A DNA stretch of 64,000 nt from Acinetobacter gandensis (lineage in GTDB: Bacteria; Pseudomonadota; Gammaproteobacteria; Pseudomonadales; Moraxellaceae): contig NZ_LZDS01000030.1 of NCBI RefSeq assembly GCF_001678755.1, positions 1-64,000 of the forward strand, in the 5' to 3' direction. This document shows, in pieces, positions 27,529 through 35,266 of this stretch; position 1 is the stretch's first letter, and every line of letters begins with the position of its first letter. The notes beneath the pieces were generated by a model. The model saw only the letters and a list, made by a program, of their open reading frames with translations, was not told the origin of the DNA and did no database searches. The position numbers and the translations under genes were made by a program.

Positions 27529-28242
27529 ATGCGCATAATCGGACACCGTGGCGCTCGTGGCGAAGCACCTGAAAACACCCTTGGTGGTTTTCAATATATT
27601 CAAGATTTAGGCATACGCGCAGTTGAATTTGATGTGCGACAGCTAAAAGATCGCGCCTTGATTGTGATGCATGACGATCAATTCATCCGTACCACCGGCC
27701 AAGATAAGTATCTCTATGAATGCGAAAGTTCTGAACTAGAACCGTATAACCATGCAGTGACATGGTCTGAATGGAATAAAGTTGAGCCAACACCTTTATT
27801 AGATCAAACGCTGAAGATCATCCATAACTTTGATCATATAGAAGTTGAGGTGAAAGCGGTGAAAAACCAAGATGAAGCAGATCAACTTACAGCGGTTTTG
27901 CAACATCAGCTAAAAGGTTTCGAACAATCTGCGGTGATTACCAGTTTTGACCCCAAAATTCATTACGCCCTCAACACGCAGAAGTCTCATTTCAAACATG
28001 GTTTATTGATTGAAGATAACGTCCAATTTAAAGCGATTGATCAAGCCCTAGCTTTAGGATGTTGTCAAATTGGCTGGATGAATCAACTGGCAACGAAAGA
28101 AATGATTCGAGCGACGCAACAAGCAAACCTGAATATCAGTGTTTGGACTGTCAATGATATTGAACGTGCGAAAGAATTAAAGGATTTAGGTATAAACGGT
28201 TTAATTACCGATTTTCCGAAATTAATGATGCAGCATTTTTAA
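27529..28242 (+). CDS. Glycerophosphodiester phosphodiesterase
   Basis: Hydrolyses glycerophosphodiesters to glycerol 3-phosphate and an alcohol. From the ATG at 27529 the product has 237 residues and no signal peptide, so it is the cytoplasmic UgpQ type. Upstream in-frame starts at 27481 give an implausible N-terminus. The catalytic segments are IGHRGARGEAPENT at the N-terminus, VEFDVRQLKDRALIVMHDD, and the Glu pair in HIEVEVK. The C-terminus (WTVNDIERAKEL, then GLITDFP) is also diagnostic. It is monocistronic. Confidence 0.93.
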   Translation: MRIIGHRGARGEAPENTLGGFQYIQDLGIRAVEFDVRQLKDRALIVMHDDQFIRTTGQDKYLYECESSELEPYNHAVTWSEWNKVEPTPLLDQTLKIIHNFDHIEVEVKAVKNQDEADQLTAVLQHQLKGFEQSAVITSFDPKIHYALNTQKSHFKHGLLIEDNVQFKAIDQALALGCCQIGWMNQLATKEMIRATQQANLNISVWTVNDIERAKELKDLGINGLITDFPKLMMQHF

Positions 28243-28291
28243 TACTGCATCATTCTACTAATCATACCTATGCATACTTGTACTGAAAGGA

Positions 28292-28813
28292 TTATTTACG
28301 CTCAAGGACAAGTAGCGTCTGACCACGACTATTCTGCATAGTCATACGTTTACCCTGTATTTGAAATTGCGTGACTGCTTGTAGCACATCGGACAGTTCG
28401 GCCTCTTGTGCCAAGGCAGAATCACAACTTAAATATCCTGCACGCGCATTCAGATCAATGCTGCCTTTCACAGTATCCATCACATAGTTGCCCTCTATAC
28501 GATTACACCCCGTATTGCCTTGAATTTGTTTAAATTGTGAATTAAATAATAGATAGGGGATACTGTGAAAAAACTTCGCCTTGTTTCCTGATATTTGCAC
28601 AATGTCCCATTGCACATCTTGAATCCCATCAGACAATCGGGTGACTTTTAAAGGACGTTCCAACGAACTGCTTGATGACTTAGTAGTCATTCCAGAAGGC
28701 GTGGAACTTTGACATGCTGCCAACCCTATAACGCTACTTAACACACCATAAACCATGTGTTTTTTAAGTATTTTCAGCAGTTTTTTATGCTTATTTTGCT
28801 GATATTTATGCAT
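28292..28813 (-). CDS. META-domain lipoprotein (HslJ-like)
   Basis: Small outer-membrane or periplasmic lipoprotein. From the ATG at 28813 (GGGAAG, 6-nt spacing) it has 173 residues with a long basic N-region and lipobox LAAC. The C-terminal META domain is recognised by GNTGCNRIEGNYVMD and the Leu-rich end that follows. META/HslJ proteins are linked to heat shock and novobiocin tolerance in E. coli, with no known activity. A promoter on this strand, TTGTAT (28874-28879) and TAATAA (28851-28856) with 17-bp spacing, lies 32 nt before the start. Confidence 0.82.
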   Translation of the reverse strand: MHKYQQNKHKKLLKILKKHMVYGVLSSVIGLAACQSSTPSGMTTKSSSSSLERPLKVTRLSDGIQDVQWDIVQISGNKAKFFHSIPYLLFNSQFKQIQGNTGCNRIEGNYVMDTVKGSIDLNARAGYLSCDSALAQEAELSDVLQAVTQFQIQGKRMTMQNSRGQTLLVLERK

Positions 28814-28868
28814 GTTCATCTTCCCTTTAAAAAGTCAGAAAACTTCAGTCTTATTATGTTACTGTTTA

Positions 28869-28962
28869 GTACAATACAACTGTACAATAACAGTGGTTAA
28901 ATCGGGTTTTACCGTGCTAATATGCTGTACAACTCTAATCCCTTAAAAAAATAAAGGGATTA
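28869..28962. promoter_or_regulatory. Intergenic control region with GTACAA repeats and a hairpin
   Basis: Three GTACAA copies lie at 28869-28874, 28882-28887 and 28927-28932. The first overlaps the -35 of the META lipoprotein promoter on the other strand. In the leader of the desaturase gene, TAATCCCTT (28936-28944) and AAGGGATTA (28954-28962) form a 9-bp stem with an A-rich loop. These are candidates for a regulator site and an mRNA structure. Confidence 0.45.
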
Positions 28963-29004
28963 ACCTCAATAATACCTCCCAAGGTTTCAGGAGTGCTGTT
29001 GGAG

Positions 29005-30165
29005 ATGAATGCTCCCCTACCCAAAGCCCCAATGAACTGGATCGCGATTTTTGCATTGGTGTTCTTACCAATTGTTGCTGTTATCGCTATTCCGTTATAT
29101 GCCATGAATCATGATTTTAGTGCTGCTGCATGGATCAGTATGATTATCTTACTCGGCGTTAGCAGTTTAGGAATCACGGCGGGCTACCACCGCTTATGGG
29201 CACATCGTGCTTATGAAGCAACTCTACCATTAAAAATCATTTTAATGCTGATGGGTACTTTTGCAGTTCAAAATAGTATTTTATTTTGGGCTTCAGGCCA
29301 CCGTACACATCACCGTCATGTTGATGATGTGGATCAAGATCCATACTCAATCAACCGTGGTTTTTGGTATGCACATATTGGTTGGATGCTTCGTGATTAT
29401 CCAGCAGCAGCACCAAACTATAAAAATGCACCTGACTTATTAAAAGATAAAGTCGTGATGTTCCAAGACAAATATTACATCCCTTTAGTGATTGCCGTTC
29501 ACGCAGCTATTTTGTTACCAATTGGTTGGGCTGTGGGCGATATGTGGGGCGTATTGTTATTGAGCGGTTTAATGCGTTTAATCTTAAGCCATCACGTAAC
29601 TTTCTTTATTAACTCACTTTGCCATATGTGGGGCAAACGTCCGTATACTGATGAAAATACAGCACGCGACAACTTTGTTCTAGCTATTGCTACTTGGGGT
29701 GAGGGTTATCATAACTATCACCACATTTTCCAATACGACTACCGTAATGGTGTTAAGTGGTGGCAATATGACCCAACTAAATGGTTAATTTGGTCATGTT
29801 CTAAATTAGGTTTGGCAAAGAACTTACGCCGTATTCCAAGCTTTAATATTAAAAAAGCTGAGTTGGCCATGAAGTTTAAATATGCTGAACAAGACCTTGC
29901 GATTTATGGTCTGAATATGACCGATGACATCGCCACAGCAAAACAACGTATTTCTCAAGAATATGATGCGTTTTCGCAAACCTTGAATGACTGGGCGAAA
30001 TTAAAAGAACAGGAAATTCAAGCGAAGAAAACCGCCGTTGCTGAAAAAATCCATCAAATGGATGACAAGTTAAAGCTTGAGTTCCAACAAGTTGAGCAAC
30101 GTCTTTCACATCACCGTGAAACACTGAATCAATTGATGCGTAACTTGAAGAAAAAAACGGTTTAA
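29005..30165 (+). CDS. Membrane fatty-acid (acyl-CoA) desaturase
   Basis: Di-iron desaturase that puts a cis double bond in fatty acyl chains. From the ATG at 29005 it has 386 residues. A TTG at 28999 has better ribosome-site spacing (AGGAG, 5 nt) and cannot be excluded. The three histidine boxes are intact: HRLWAHR, HRTHHRH and HNYHH. About four membrane segments are visible. The last 100 residues form a charged coiled coil (for example QEIQAKKTAVAEKIHQM), an extension beyond the catalytic fold that may mediate assembly with redox partners. No ferredoxin or reductase gene is adjacent. Confidence 0.93.
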   Translation: MNAPLPKAPMNWIAIFALVFLPIVAVIAIPLYAMNHDFSAAAWISMIILLGVSSLGITAGYHRLWAHRAYEATLPLKIILMLMGTFAVQNSILFWASGHRTHHRHVDDVDQDPYSINRGFWYAHIGWMLRDYPAAAPNYKNAPDLLKDKVVMFQDKYYIPLVIAVHAAILLPIGWAVGDMWGVLLLSGLMRLILSHHVTFFINSLCHMWGKRPYTDENTARDNFVLAIATWGEGYHNYHHIFQYDYRNGVKWWQYDPTKWLIWSCSKLGLAKNLRRIPSFNIKKAELAMKFKYAEQDLAIYGLNMTDDIATAKQRISQEYDAFSQTLNDWAKLKEQEIQAKKTAVAEKIHQMDDKLKLEFQQVEQRLSHHRETLNQLMRNLKKKTV

Positions 30166-30191
30166 GCAGTTCTGCTACTTCTTGTTCACAC

Positions 30192-30222
30192 AACAAAGCC
30201 TCCTGATGGAGGCTTTGTTCAT
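30192..30222 (+). terminator. Terminator after the desaturase gene
   Basis: ACAAAGCCTCC, loop TGAT and GGAGGCTTTGT form an 11-bp stem, with only a modest T run after it. Confidence 0.7.
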
Positions 30223-30290
30223 TTTAAAGCTACAGTTTTCATAGCGCACTTTGCTATAGTAAAACTCATTTCAAATGTATTTTCGCACTT

Positions 30291-31736
30291 ATGCAATTCA
30301 ATACTCGATATTCGACACTTAGTCCTAAACTGTATCATCACCAACTCCCTTCCCCATTAAAAGGTGCAAAAGCGGGGCATTTTAATGCTGCTTTGGCTGA
30401 ACAGTTACAATGGTCGAATGAAGATAAAGCTCAATGGGTAGAGATTTGCAGTGGGCAAAAAACATTTGAGGAATTTGAGCCTCTAGCGATGGTCTATGCT
30501 GGTCATCAGTTTGGTCAATGGGCCGGTCAACTTGGTGATGGACGCGGTTTACTGATTGCTCAAATCCTCAATAAGCAAGGTCAAACAATAGATCTCCATC
30601 TCAAAGGTGCAGGTTCTACGCCTTATTCACGCATGGGTGATGGCCGTGCAGTGCTACGTTCAGTAGTTCGTGAATATCTTGCAGGACATGCGCTGAACAG
30701 CTTAGGTATTGCATCAAGTAATGCCGTGGGTTTTACCAGCTCTGAGCAAGGTGTGCAGCGTGAAAAACTCGAGCTTGGCGCGATGATGCTACGTACATCA
30801 GACTGTCATATTCGTTTGGGACATTTTGAATGGATCAGTCAGTATCAGGGTGATTTACTACCTGAATTCACGCAAAAATGCATTGAATGGCACTACCCTG
30901 AATGCTTGGATGCCGAACAACCGATTTTAGCTTTTGCCACTCAAGTCATTCAGCGTACCGCAGTGATGATTGCCAAATGGCAGCTCATTGGTTTCGCACA
31001 TGGCGTGATGAATACTGACAATCTGAATATTACTGGTTCAACGCTCGATTTTGGACCTTATGGATTTATGGAGCGCTTCCGCCCAAACTGGATCAACAAC
31101 CATTCGGATTACCAAGGCCGCTATACCTATCAGCAGCAGCCGAGTATTGGGCATTGGAATTTATGGCAATGGCTGAATAATCTCGTTCCGCTCTGCCCTG
31201 CGAATTATGACAAAGAACAATGGAAAGACGATTTAGCCCAATGCTTAGAGCATTTTGAACTGACCTTCTTGGAACATTATAAATTGGGCTTAGCTCAGAA
31301 AATGGGTTTGCCAAGTTTCCATCAAGACAGCTTTGACTGCGCCATGGCCTTTTTGCGTATTCTGCAAAGTGAACAGCTGGATTACACGCAAAGCTTTATT
31401 CGTCTGCAAAATCATGAATATGAAGCCATTAAAGATGACTGCTTAGACCGCCACGCCTTTGAAGGTTTCTTGGCCCAATATGAAAGTATCCGTGAGCATC
31501 AGGACACCGATGCTTTAGATGCTGAAATGGCAAAGGCCAATCCGCATTATATTTTGCGAAATCACATGGCGCAAAAAGCCATTGAACTGGCAGAGCGTAA
31601 TGATTTTTCAGAAATAGAGCGTTTGTTTACATTGCTCAGTCAGCCCTTTAGCAAACAGCCTGAACTGGAAACAAAAGAAGATTTAGGCCCCTTGCCAAGT
31701 GATGTGCCTGAAGTGATGGTGAGCTGTTCATCTTAA
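30291..31736 (+). CDS. selO: SelO/YdiU protein adenylyltransferase
   Basis: Pseudokinase-fold enzyme that transfers AMP from ATP to proteins; the E. coli homologue modifies redox-related targets. The 481 residues match bacterial SelO. Motifs include GHQFGQWAGQLGDGRG, LKGAGSTPYSRMGDGRAVLR, HGVMNTDNLNITG and the metal site DFGPYGFM. The extreme C-terminus is SCSS. Eukaryotic SelO carries selenocysteine there, whereas this one uses cysteine. It starts 25 nt after a likely promoter region and stands alone. Confidence 0.95.
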   Translation: MQFNTRYSTLSPKLYHHQLPSPLKGAKAGHFNAALAEQLQWSNEDKAQWVEICSGQKTFEEFEPLAMVYAGHQFGQWAGQLGDGRGLLIAQILNKQGQTIDLHLKGAGSTPYSRMGDGRAVLRSVVREYLAGHALNSLGIASSNAVGFTSSEQGVQREKLELGAMMLRTSDCHIRLGHFEWISQYQGDLLPEFTQKCIEWHYPECLDAEQPILAFATQVIQRTAVMIAKWQLIGFAHGVMNTDNLNITGSTLDFGPYGFMERFRPNWINNHSDYQGRYTYQQQPSIGHWNLWQWLNNLVPLCPANYDKEQWKDDLAQCLEHFELTFLEHYKLGLAQKMGLPSFHQDSFDCAMAFLRILQSEQLDYTQSFIRLQNHEYEAIKDDCLDRHAFEGFLAQYESIREHQDTDALDAEMAKANPHYILRNHMAQKAIELAERNDFSEIERLFTLLSQPFSKQPELETKEDLGPLPSDVPEVMVSCSS

Positions 31737-31740
31737 ACAT

Positions 31741-31801
31741 TTATCCACAAATTCATGCTTCAATCGAAGCAAAATTGTGGATAATTTAGACATTATCCAC
31801 A
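31741..31801. promoter_or_regulatory. Cluster of three perfect DnaA boxes
   Basis: The consensus TTATCCACA occurs at 31741-31749 (+), 31776-31784 (-) and 31793-31801 (+), all without mismatch within 61 bp. Boxes 1 and 2 are convergent arms of an inverted repeat (TTATCCACAA and TTGTGGATAA). A second nested stem, GCTTC-AATC-GAAGC (31758-31771), lies between them. It lies between selO and the transpeptidase gene. There is no dnaA, dnaN, gyrB or AT-rich unwinding region nearby, so a chromosomal origin is unlikely. Confidence 0.85.
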
Positions 31802-31848
31802 ATTGAAAAAAAGATGGACTGCGAAAGCATTTCATCCTTTAAAAAATA

Positions 31849-32454
31849 ATGACAAGAAAACGTATCGCCATTTTTAGTTTCGCTACCCTCTTCTGTATTG
31901 TGGCGGCCTACCTTGCCTATCAAAAATTTGAAAAATATCTACCTACACCTGCCAATACACTAGCCTTTCCACAAGAACTAAGCGATGCGCAAATTCAAAA
32001 AATTCGCACAGAAACGCCAATCGACAATATTCAGGTACATAAAGCTCAACGTTATTTGGAATTAAAACATCAGGATCAGGTCATTCGGCGTTACCCGATG
32101 CGTTTGGGCTTTCAACCGCTTGGACATAAAGTTCAAGAGGGTGATGGAAAAACACCTGAAGGCATCTATATGATTGACTGGCGCAATCCGCAAAGCGCAT
32201 TTTATAAATCTTTGCATATCTCTTACCCCAATGCTGTCGATAAACAGAAGGCTAAAAATCTAGAGGTTTCTGCAGGTGGTGACATTATGATTCATGGTTC
32301 GGCGACCAGTTTACAAATGAAAGCTGCACCACAACTGATGACGTATTTCCCACAAAAAGATTGGACTTGGGGCTGTATTGCAGTGCGCAATATTGATATG
32401 GATGAAATTTGGCAACTGGTGAATAATGATACAGAGATTCATATTCATCCTTAA
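31849..32454 (+). CDS. L,D-transpeptidase (YkuD domain)
   Basis: Predicted periplasmic peptidoglycan-modifying enzyme, 201 residues. An N-terminal membrane anchor or uncleaved signal (IAIFSFATLFCIVAAYLAY) is followed by a YkuD catalytic domain from about 60. The domain has the substrate-binding GDGKTPEGIYMID, the HGSATSLQ segment and the nucleophile Cys in WTWGCIAVRNIDMDE. Such enzymes make 3-3 cross-links or attach proteins to the wall. It starts 48 bp after the third DnaA box, which therefore lies in its promoter region. Confidence 0.9.
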   Translation: MTRKRIAIFSFATLFCIVAAYLAYQKFEKYLPTPANTLAFPQELSDAQIQKIRTETPIDNIQVHKAQRYLELKHQDQVIRRYPMRLGFQPLGHKVQEGDGKTPEGIYMIDWRNPQSAFYKSLHISYPNAVDKQKAKNLEVSAGGDIMIHGSATSLQMKAAPQLMTYFPQKDWTWGCIAVRNIDMDEIWQLVNNDTEIHIHP

Positions 32455-32490
32455 TATTAAATACAGTCTTTATTTTTTGAGCGATTCTAG

Positions 32491-32862
32491 ATGATTTCAT
32501 TACACACTGTAGCTGAAAAGACAGCCTTAGCCCTGCCTGAAACCACGTGCAGCCAGCCATTTGGTGAAGGCTGTGATGTGTTTAAAGTCATGGATAAGGT
32601 GTTTATGCTGAGTTTTCATTTGGAAGGCAAAGCGGCCGTTAATTTAAAGGTGCTGCCGGACAATGGCGTGATGCTCAGAGATATTTATCCCTTTATTCGT
32701 GCTGGCTGGCATATGAATAAGCAGCATTGGATTTCTGTATTTGCAGATAAAGAATTGGAAGAAGAACTTCTGCAGGATTTGGTGCTAAATTCTTATGACT
32801 TAGTGGTGTCTAAGCTAAATAAGGGACAACGGCAGAGGATTGAATTGTTGAGGAATATTTAG
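32491..32862 (+). CDS. MmcQ/YjbR-family protein
   Basis: Small cytoplasmic protein, 123 residues, of the CyaY-like double-wing fold. Typical features are the N-terminal LPETTCSQPFGEGCDVFKV, the central KVFMLSFHLEGKAAVNLKV, and GWHMNKQHWISV toward the end. DNA binding has been proposed for the family but the role is uncertain. The 36-bp gap from the transpeptidase gene suggests one transcript. Confidence 0.85.
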   Translation: MISLHTVAEKTALALPETTCSQPFGEGCDVFKVMDKVFMLSFHLEGKAAVNLKVLPDNGVMLRDIYPFIRAGWHMNKQHWISVFADKELEEELLQDLVLNSYDLVVSKLNKGQRQRIELLRNI

Positions 32863-33040
32863 GTATTCTTTCTCTATCTCATTAAATTTTTTTCAACGAA
32901 GATATATTAAAAAGACTGAGAACCGTATCTAGGCTTTTTCATTTCATATAACAGCTATTATGCTAAATGGAGTTTAAAATTGGACGTATGATGCTATAAA
33001 CGGGCAATCTATGATTCACTCTAAATAAGAGAAAATAATT

Positions 33041-33307
33041 TTGAAATTAATTAATTATTTACAGCAATTAAACCAAAAATCTTCTGAAGATATATTGTTT
33101 GTGGAAGAGCCTTGGACAATTGAAGCAAATACCCAAATTGTTACAGCTGAACGAGATCAAACAGTAATTAATATTAATGGGAAAAGATATACATATTTTT
33201 TAGAAATTTTTATAATTAATGAATTATTTGAAGATCTTGACGAAGAAAATATGACCTTCGAAAAAAAGTGCCAACGTATTATTGAATATGCTACTAATGA
33301 TGCTTAA
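33041..33307 (+). CDS. Small AT-rich orphan gene, unknown function
   Basis: I do not recognise the product. From a TTG at 33041 (AAGAGAAAA upstream) it has 88 residues. It is acidic, with no signal peptide, a beta-like middle (INGKRYTYFLEIFIINELFE) and an acidic FEDLDEENMTFEKK segment. Size and acidity resemble immunity or antitoxin proteins, but no toxin gene is adjacent. The gene and about 600 bp around it are markedly richer in A and T than the flanking genes, a sign of recent acquisition or decay. Confidence 0.5.
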   Translation: MKLINYLQQLNQKSSEDILFVEEPWTIEANTQIVTAERDQTVININGKRYTYFLEIFIINELFEDLDEENMTFEKKCQRIIEYATNDA

Positions 33308-33558
33308 AGAGATAGAAAGTTTTTCAAAAGTAAAGTGCCTCTAAAATTCATATAGTACACCTTATATAAATTCTTATTTTTTTAATTTATATCAACACCT
33401 TAGAAAAAAATCTTTAGTTTATAAGACGCTCGAAAGATTTTTAAATGAACACTTAAGATATATGCCTATTTCTCAAATATTTATTCAATGGCGATATTTA
33501 ACGGAACAAAATTAAAACTACTAAACTTCAAAAGGCTCTTCCCTAAGCCTTCATGGTA
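33308..33558. other. AT-rich gap between the orphan gene and the permease gene
   Basis: There is no convincing gene. An open stretch without a good start runs in one plus frame to a stop at 33513-33515. It ends MPISQIFIQWRYLTEQN and could be a decayed gene end. A weak hairpin AAGGCTT/AGAGCCTT near 33530-33552 on the minus strand may terminate the permease transcript. Confidence 0.4.
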
Positions 33559-34914
33559 TTAAACCTTCTTTGCTTGAATCACTTTAAACAGCACAAACAA
33601 CAGTAAAATCCATAGCGGCTGCATCAACACCGACAGCATAAACCCCTGATTCCACATGATGTACAAAATCATCAGCATAAACACCAAAACAAAATAGTTG
33701 GTGAACGGCGCCAATAAGGCAGGAAACTTAGTTTGTATGCCCTGCTGCTTCATCGCTTTTCTAAACTTCAAATGAATCAAGCTGATCAGCATCCAATTCA
33801 GCACCGCAGCGCTCACCACGATATAAATCAAATAACTCAATGCTTTTTCAGGTAAGAAATAATTCAGCAGCACACAGCCAAAAATCAGCAAAGCAGAAAA
33901 TAAAACCGCCGCAATCGGCGTACCGTGTTTATTCACCTGTTTAAAGGCTTTTGGCGCATTGCCCTGTTCTGCCAAACCGAGCAGCATGCGGCTATTGGCA
34001 TACATGCCGCTATTACAGACCGAAACGGATGCCGTCAAAATAATAAAATTCAGCAAATGCGCCGCCCAATCAATCCCCATCTGATTAAAAATCATCACAA
34101 AAGGACTATGATCCAAACCGCCAAGTTTCAACTGGTTCCACGGCACTAACGACAGCAATACCGCCAAAGAACAGATATAAAATAAGAACACGCGGATTAC
34201 GGTCTGATTCACCGCTTTCGGGATATTTTGATCAGGATTTTCAGTTTCTGCCGCCGCCATGCTGATTAATTCAATGCCGCCAAAAGCAAACATCATAAAG
34301 GCTAGCATGTAGAATAAGCCTTCAAAACCGTGCGGGAAGAAGCCGCCATGTACCCATAAATTACTAATCGAAGCGGTAGAGTCTGCGCCTGCTGTAAGTA
34401 GCAGATATATACCAAAAATAATCATGGCAACAATCGCCACAACTTTAATCATCGACAGCCAAAATTCAGATTCTGCATACAGTTTGACATTGGCTAAATT
34501 GGCTAGCGTAATCACAGCAAAAAACACCAGAACTGAAACCCAAGCAGGCACATGCGGCCACCAGTAATTGACATATTTGCCTATCGCAGTCAGCTCGGTC
34601 ATCACCACTAAAATGTAGAGAATCCAGTAGTTCCAGCCCGTTAAAAAGCCAGCAAACTTGCCCCAATATTTAAAAGCAAAATGACTGAATGAACCTGTGA
34701 CTGGCTCTTGTACAATCATCTCGCCCAACTGGCGCATAATCAGAAAAGCAATCAAGCCACCAATCAAATAGCCCAGAATTATCGATGGTCCAGCCGACTC
34801 AATAATATGCGCAGAGCCTAAAAATAGCCCTGTCCCGATTGCGCCACCCATTGCAATCAGCTGAATATGACGGTTCTTTAATCGGCGCTGCAGTTGAGGC
34901 ATTTCGCTGCTCAC
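33559..34914 (-). CDS. Amino-acid permease, AAT family (APC superfamily)
   Basis: Proton-coupled amino-acid importer with 451 residues and twelve hydrophobic segments. The N-terminus LKNRHIQLIAMGGAIGTGLF and segment ISMAAAETENPDQNIPKAVN are signatures of the AroP/ProY/CycA/GabP group. Sequence alone does not separate aromatic, proline or D-alanine specificity. The gene is leftward and isolated. Its upstream side holds the remnant described at 35029. Confidence 0.92.
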   Translation of the reverse strand: MSSEMPQLQRRLKNRHIQLIAMGGAIGTGLFLGSAHIIESAGPSIILGYLIGGLIAFLIMRQLGEMIVQEPVTGSFSHFAFKYWGKFAGFLTGWNYWILYILVVMTELTAIGKYVNYWWPHVPAWVSVLVFFAVITLANLANVKLYAESEFWLSMIKVVAIVAMIIFGIYLLLTAGADSTASISNLWVHGGFFPHGFEGLFYMLAFMMFAFGGIELISMAAAETENPDQNIPKAVNQTVIRVFLFYICSLAVLLSLVPWNQLKLGGLDHSPFVMIFNQMGIDWAAHLLNFIILTASVSVCNSGMYANSRMLLGLAEQGNAPKAFKQVNKHGTPIAAVLFSALLIFGCVLLNYFLPEKALSYLIYIVVSAAVLNWMLISLIHLKFRKAMKQQGIQTKFPALLAPFTNYFVLVFMLMILYIMWNQGFMLSVLMQPLWILLLFVLFKVIQAKKV

Positions 34915-35028
34915 AACACGTTCTCATCTTATAAAAAAGTGGATTGTAGCCTGTGCAGCTCTTTGCAGCCAAATATTCGCAGATCATTTCTGTATGAATC
35001 ATTATGGAATACAGCGCGTGAGCTGCAT

Positions 35029-35148
35029 TTCTCCATAGCACTTGGTCAAATTGATAGGATGGACAATACGGGCCATAAGATTCCACTCGAACAGCCGGAA
35101 GCTTTAGCCGCCAGTATACTAAAGTGGCTGAATATATTGTCCCTTTAA
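35029..35148 (+). pseudogene. C-terminal remnant of an alpha/beta hydrolase
   Basis: One plus frame ends with DNTGHKIPLEQPEALAASI followed by LKWLNILSL and a TAA at 35146. This is the characteristic end of alpha/beta hydrolases, with the catalytic His in the GH-x-IPLEQPE motif. Nothing upstream (34915-35028) encodes the nucleophile elbow or cap, so only the last 30-40 codons remain. A terminator-like hairpin follows it, as expected for an ancestral gene end. The 352-bp gap between permease and lipoprotein genes is otherwise empty. Confidence 0.6.
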
Positions 35149-35151
35149 ATA

Positions 35152-35178
35152 TAAACAGCCCTCAATAGAGAGCTGCTT
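35152..35178 (+). terminator. Terminator-like hairpin after the hydrolase remnant
   Basis: CAGCCCTC, loop AATA and GAGAGCTG (one mismatch) are followed by a five-T run. It probably served the lost hydrolase gene. Confidence 0.5.
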
Positions 35179-35266
35179 TTTAGCATTCACTTCACTTGAT
35201 GGATGATTGATAGTGAATGCAGAACGTCAAACCTATTTATTCATGCTGCGGTGTCATGTAAATTTT

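Noticed and set aside
31741..31801. DnaA boxes as the chromosomal replication origin
   Set aside because: No dnaA, dnaN, recF, gyrB, rpmH or parAB is nearby, and no AT-rich unwinding element adjoins the boxes.
33347..33515. Startless open frame ending MPISQIFIQWRYLTEQN
   Set aside because: It has no start codon with a ribosome site and sits in AT-rich DNA where such stretches occur by chance. It was kept only as a possible remnant.
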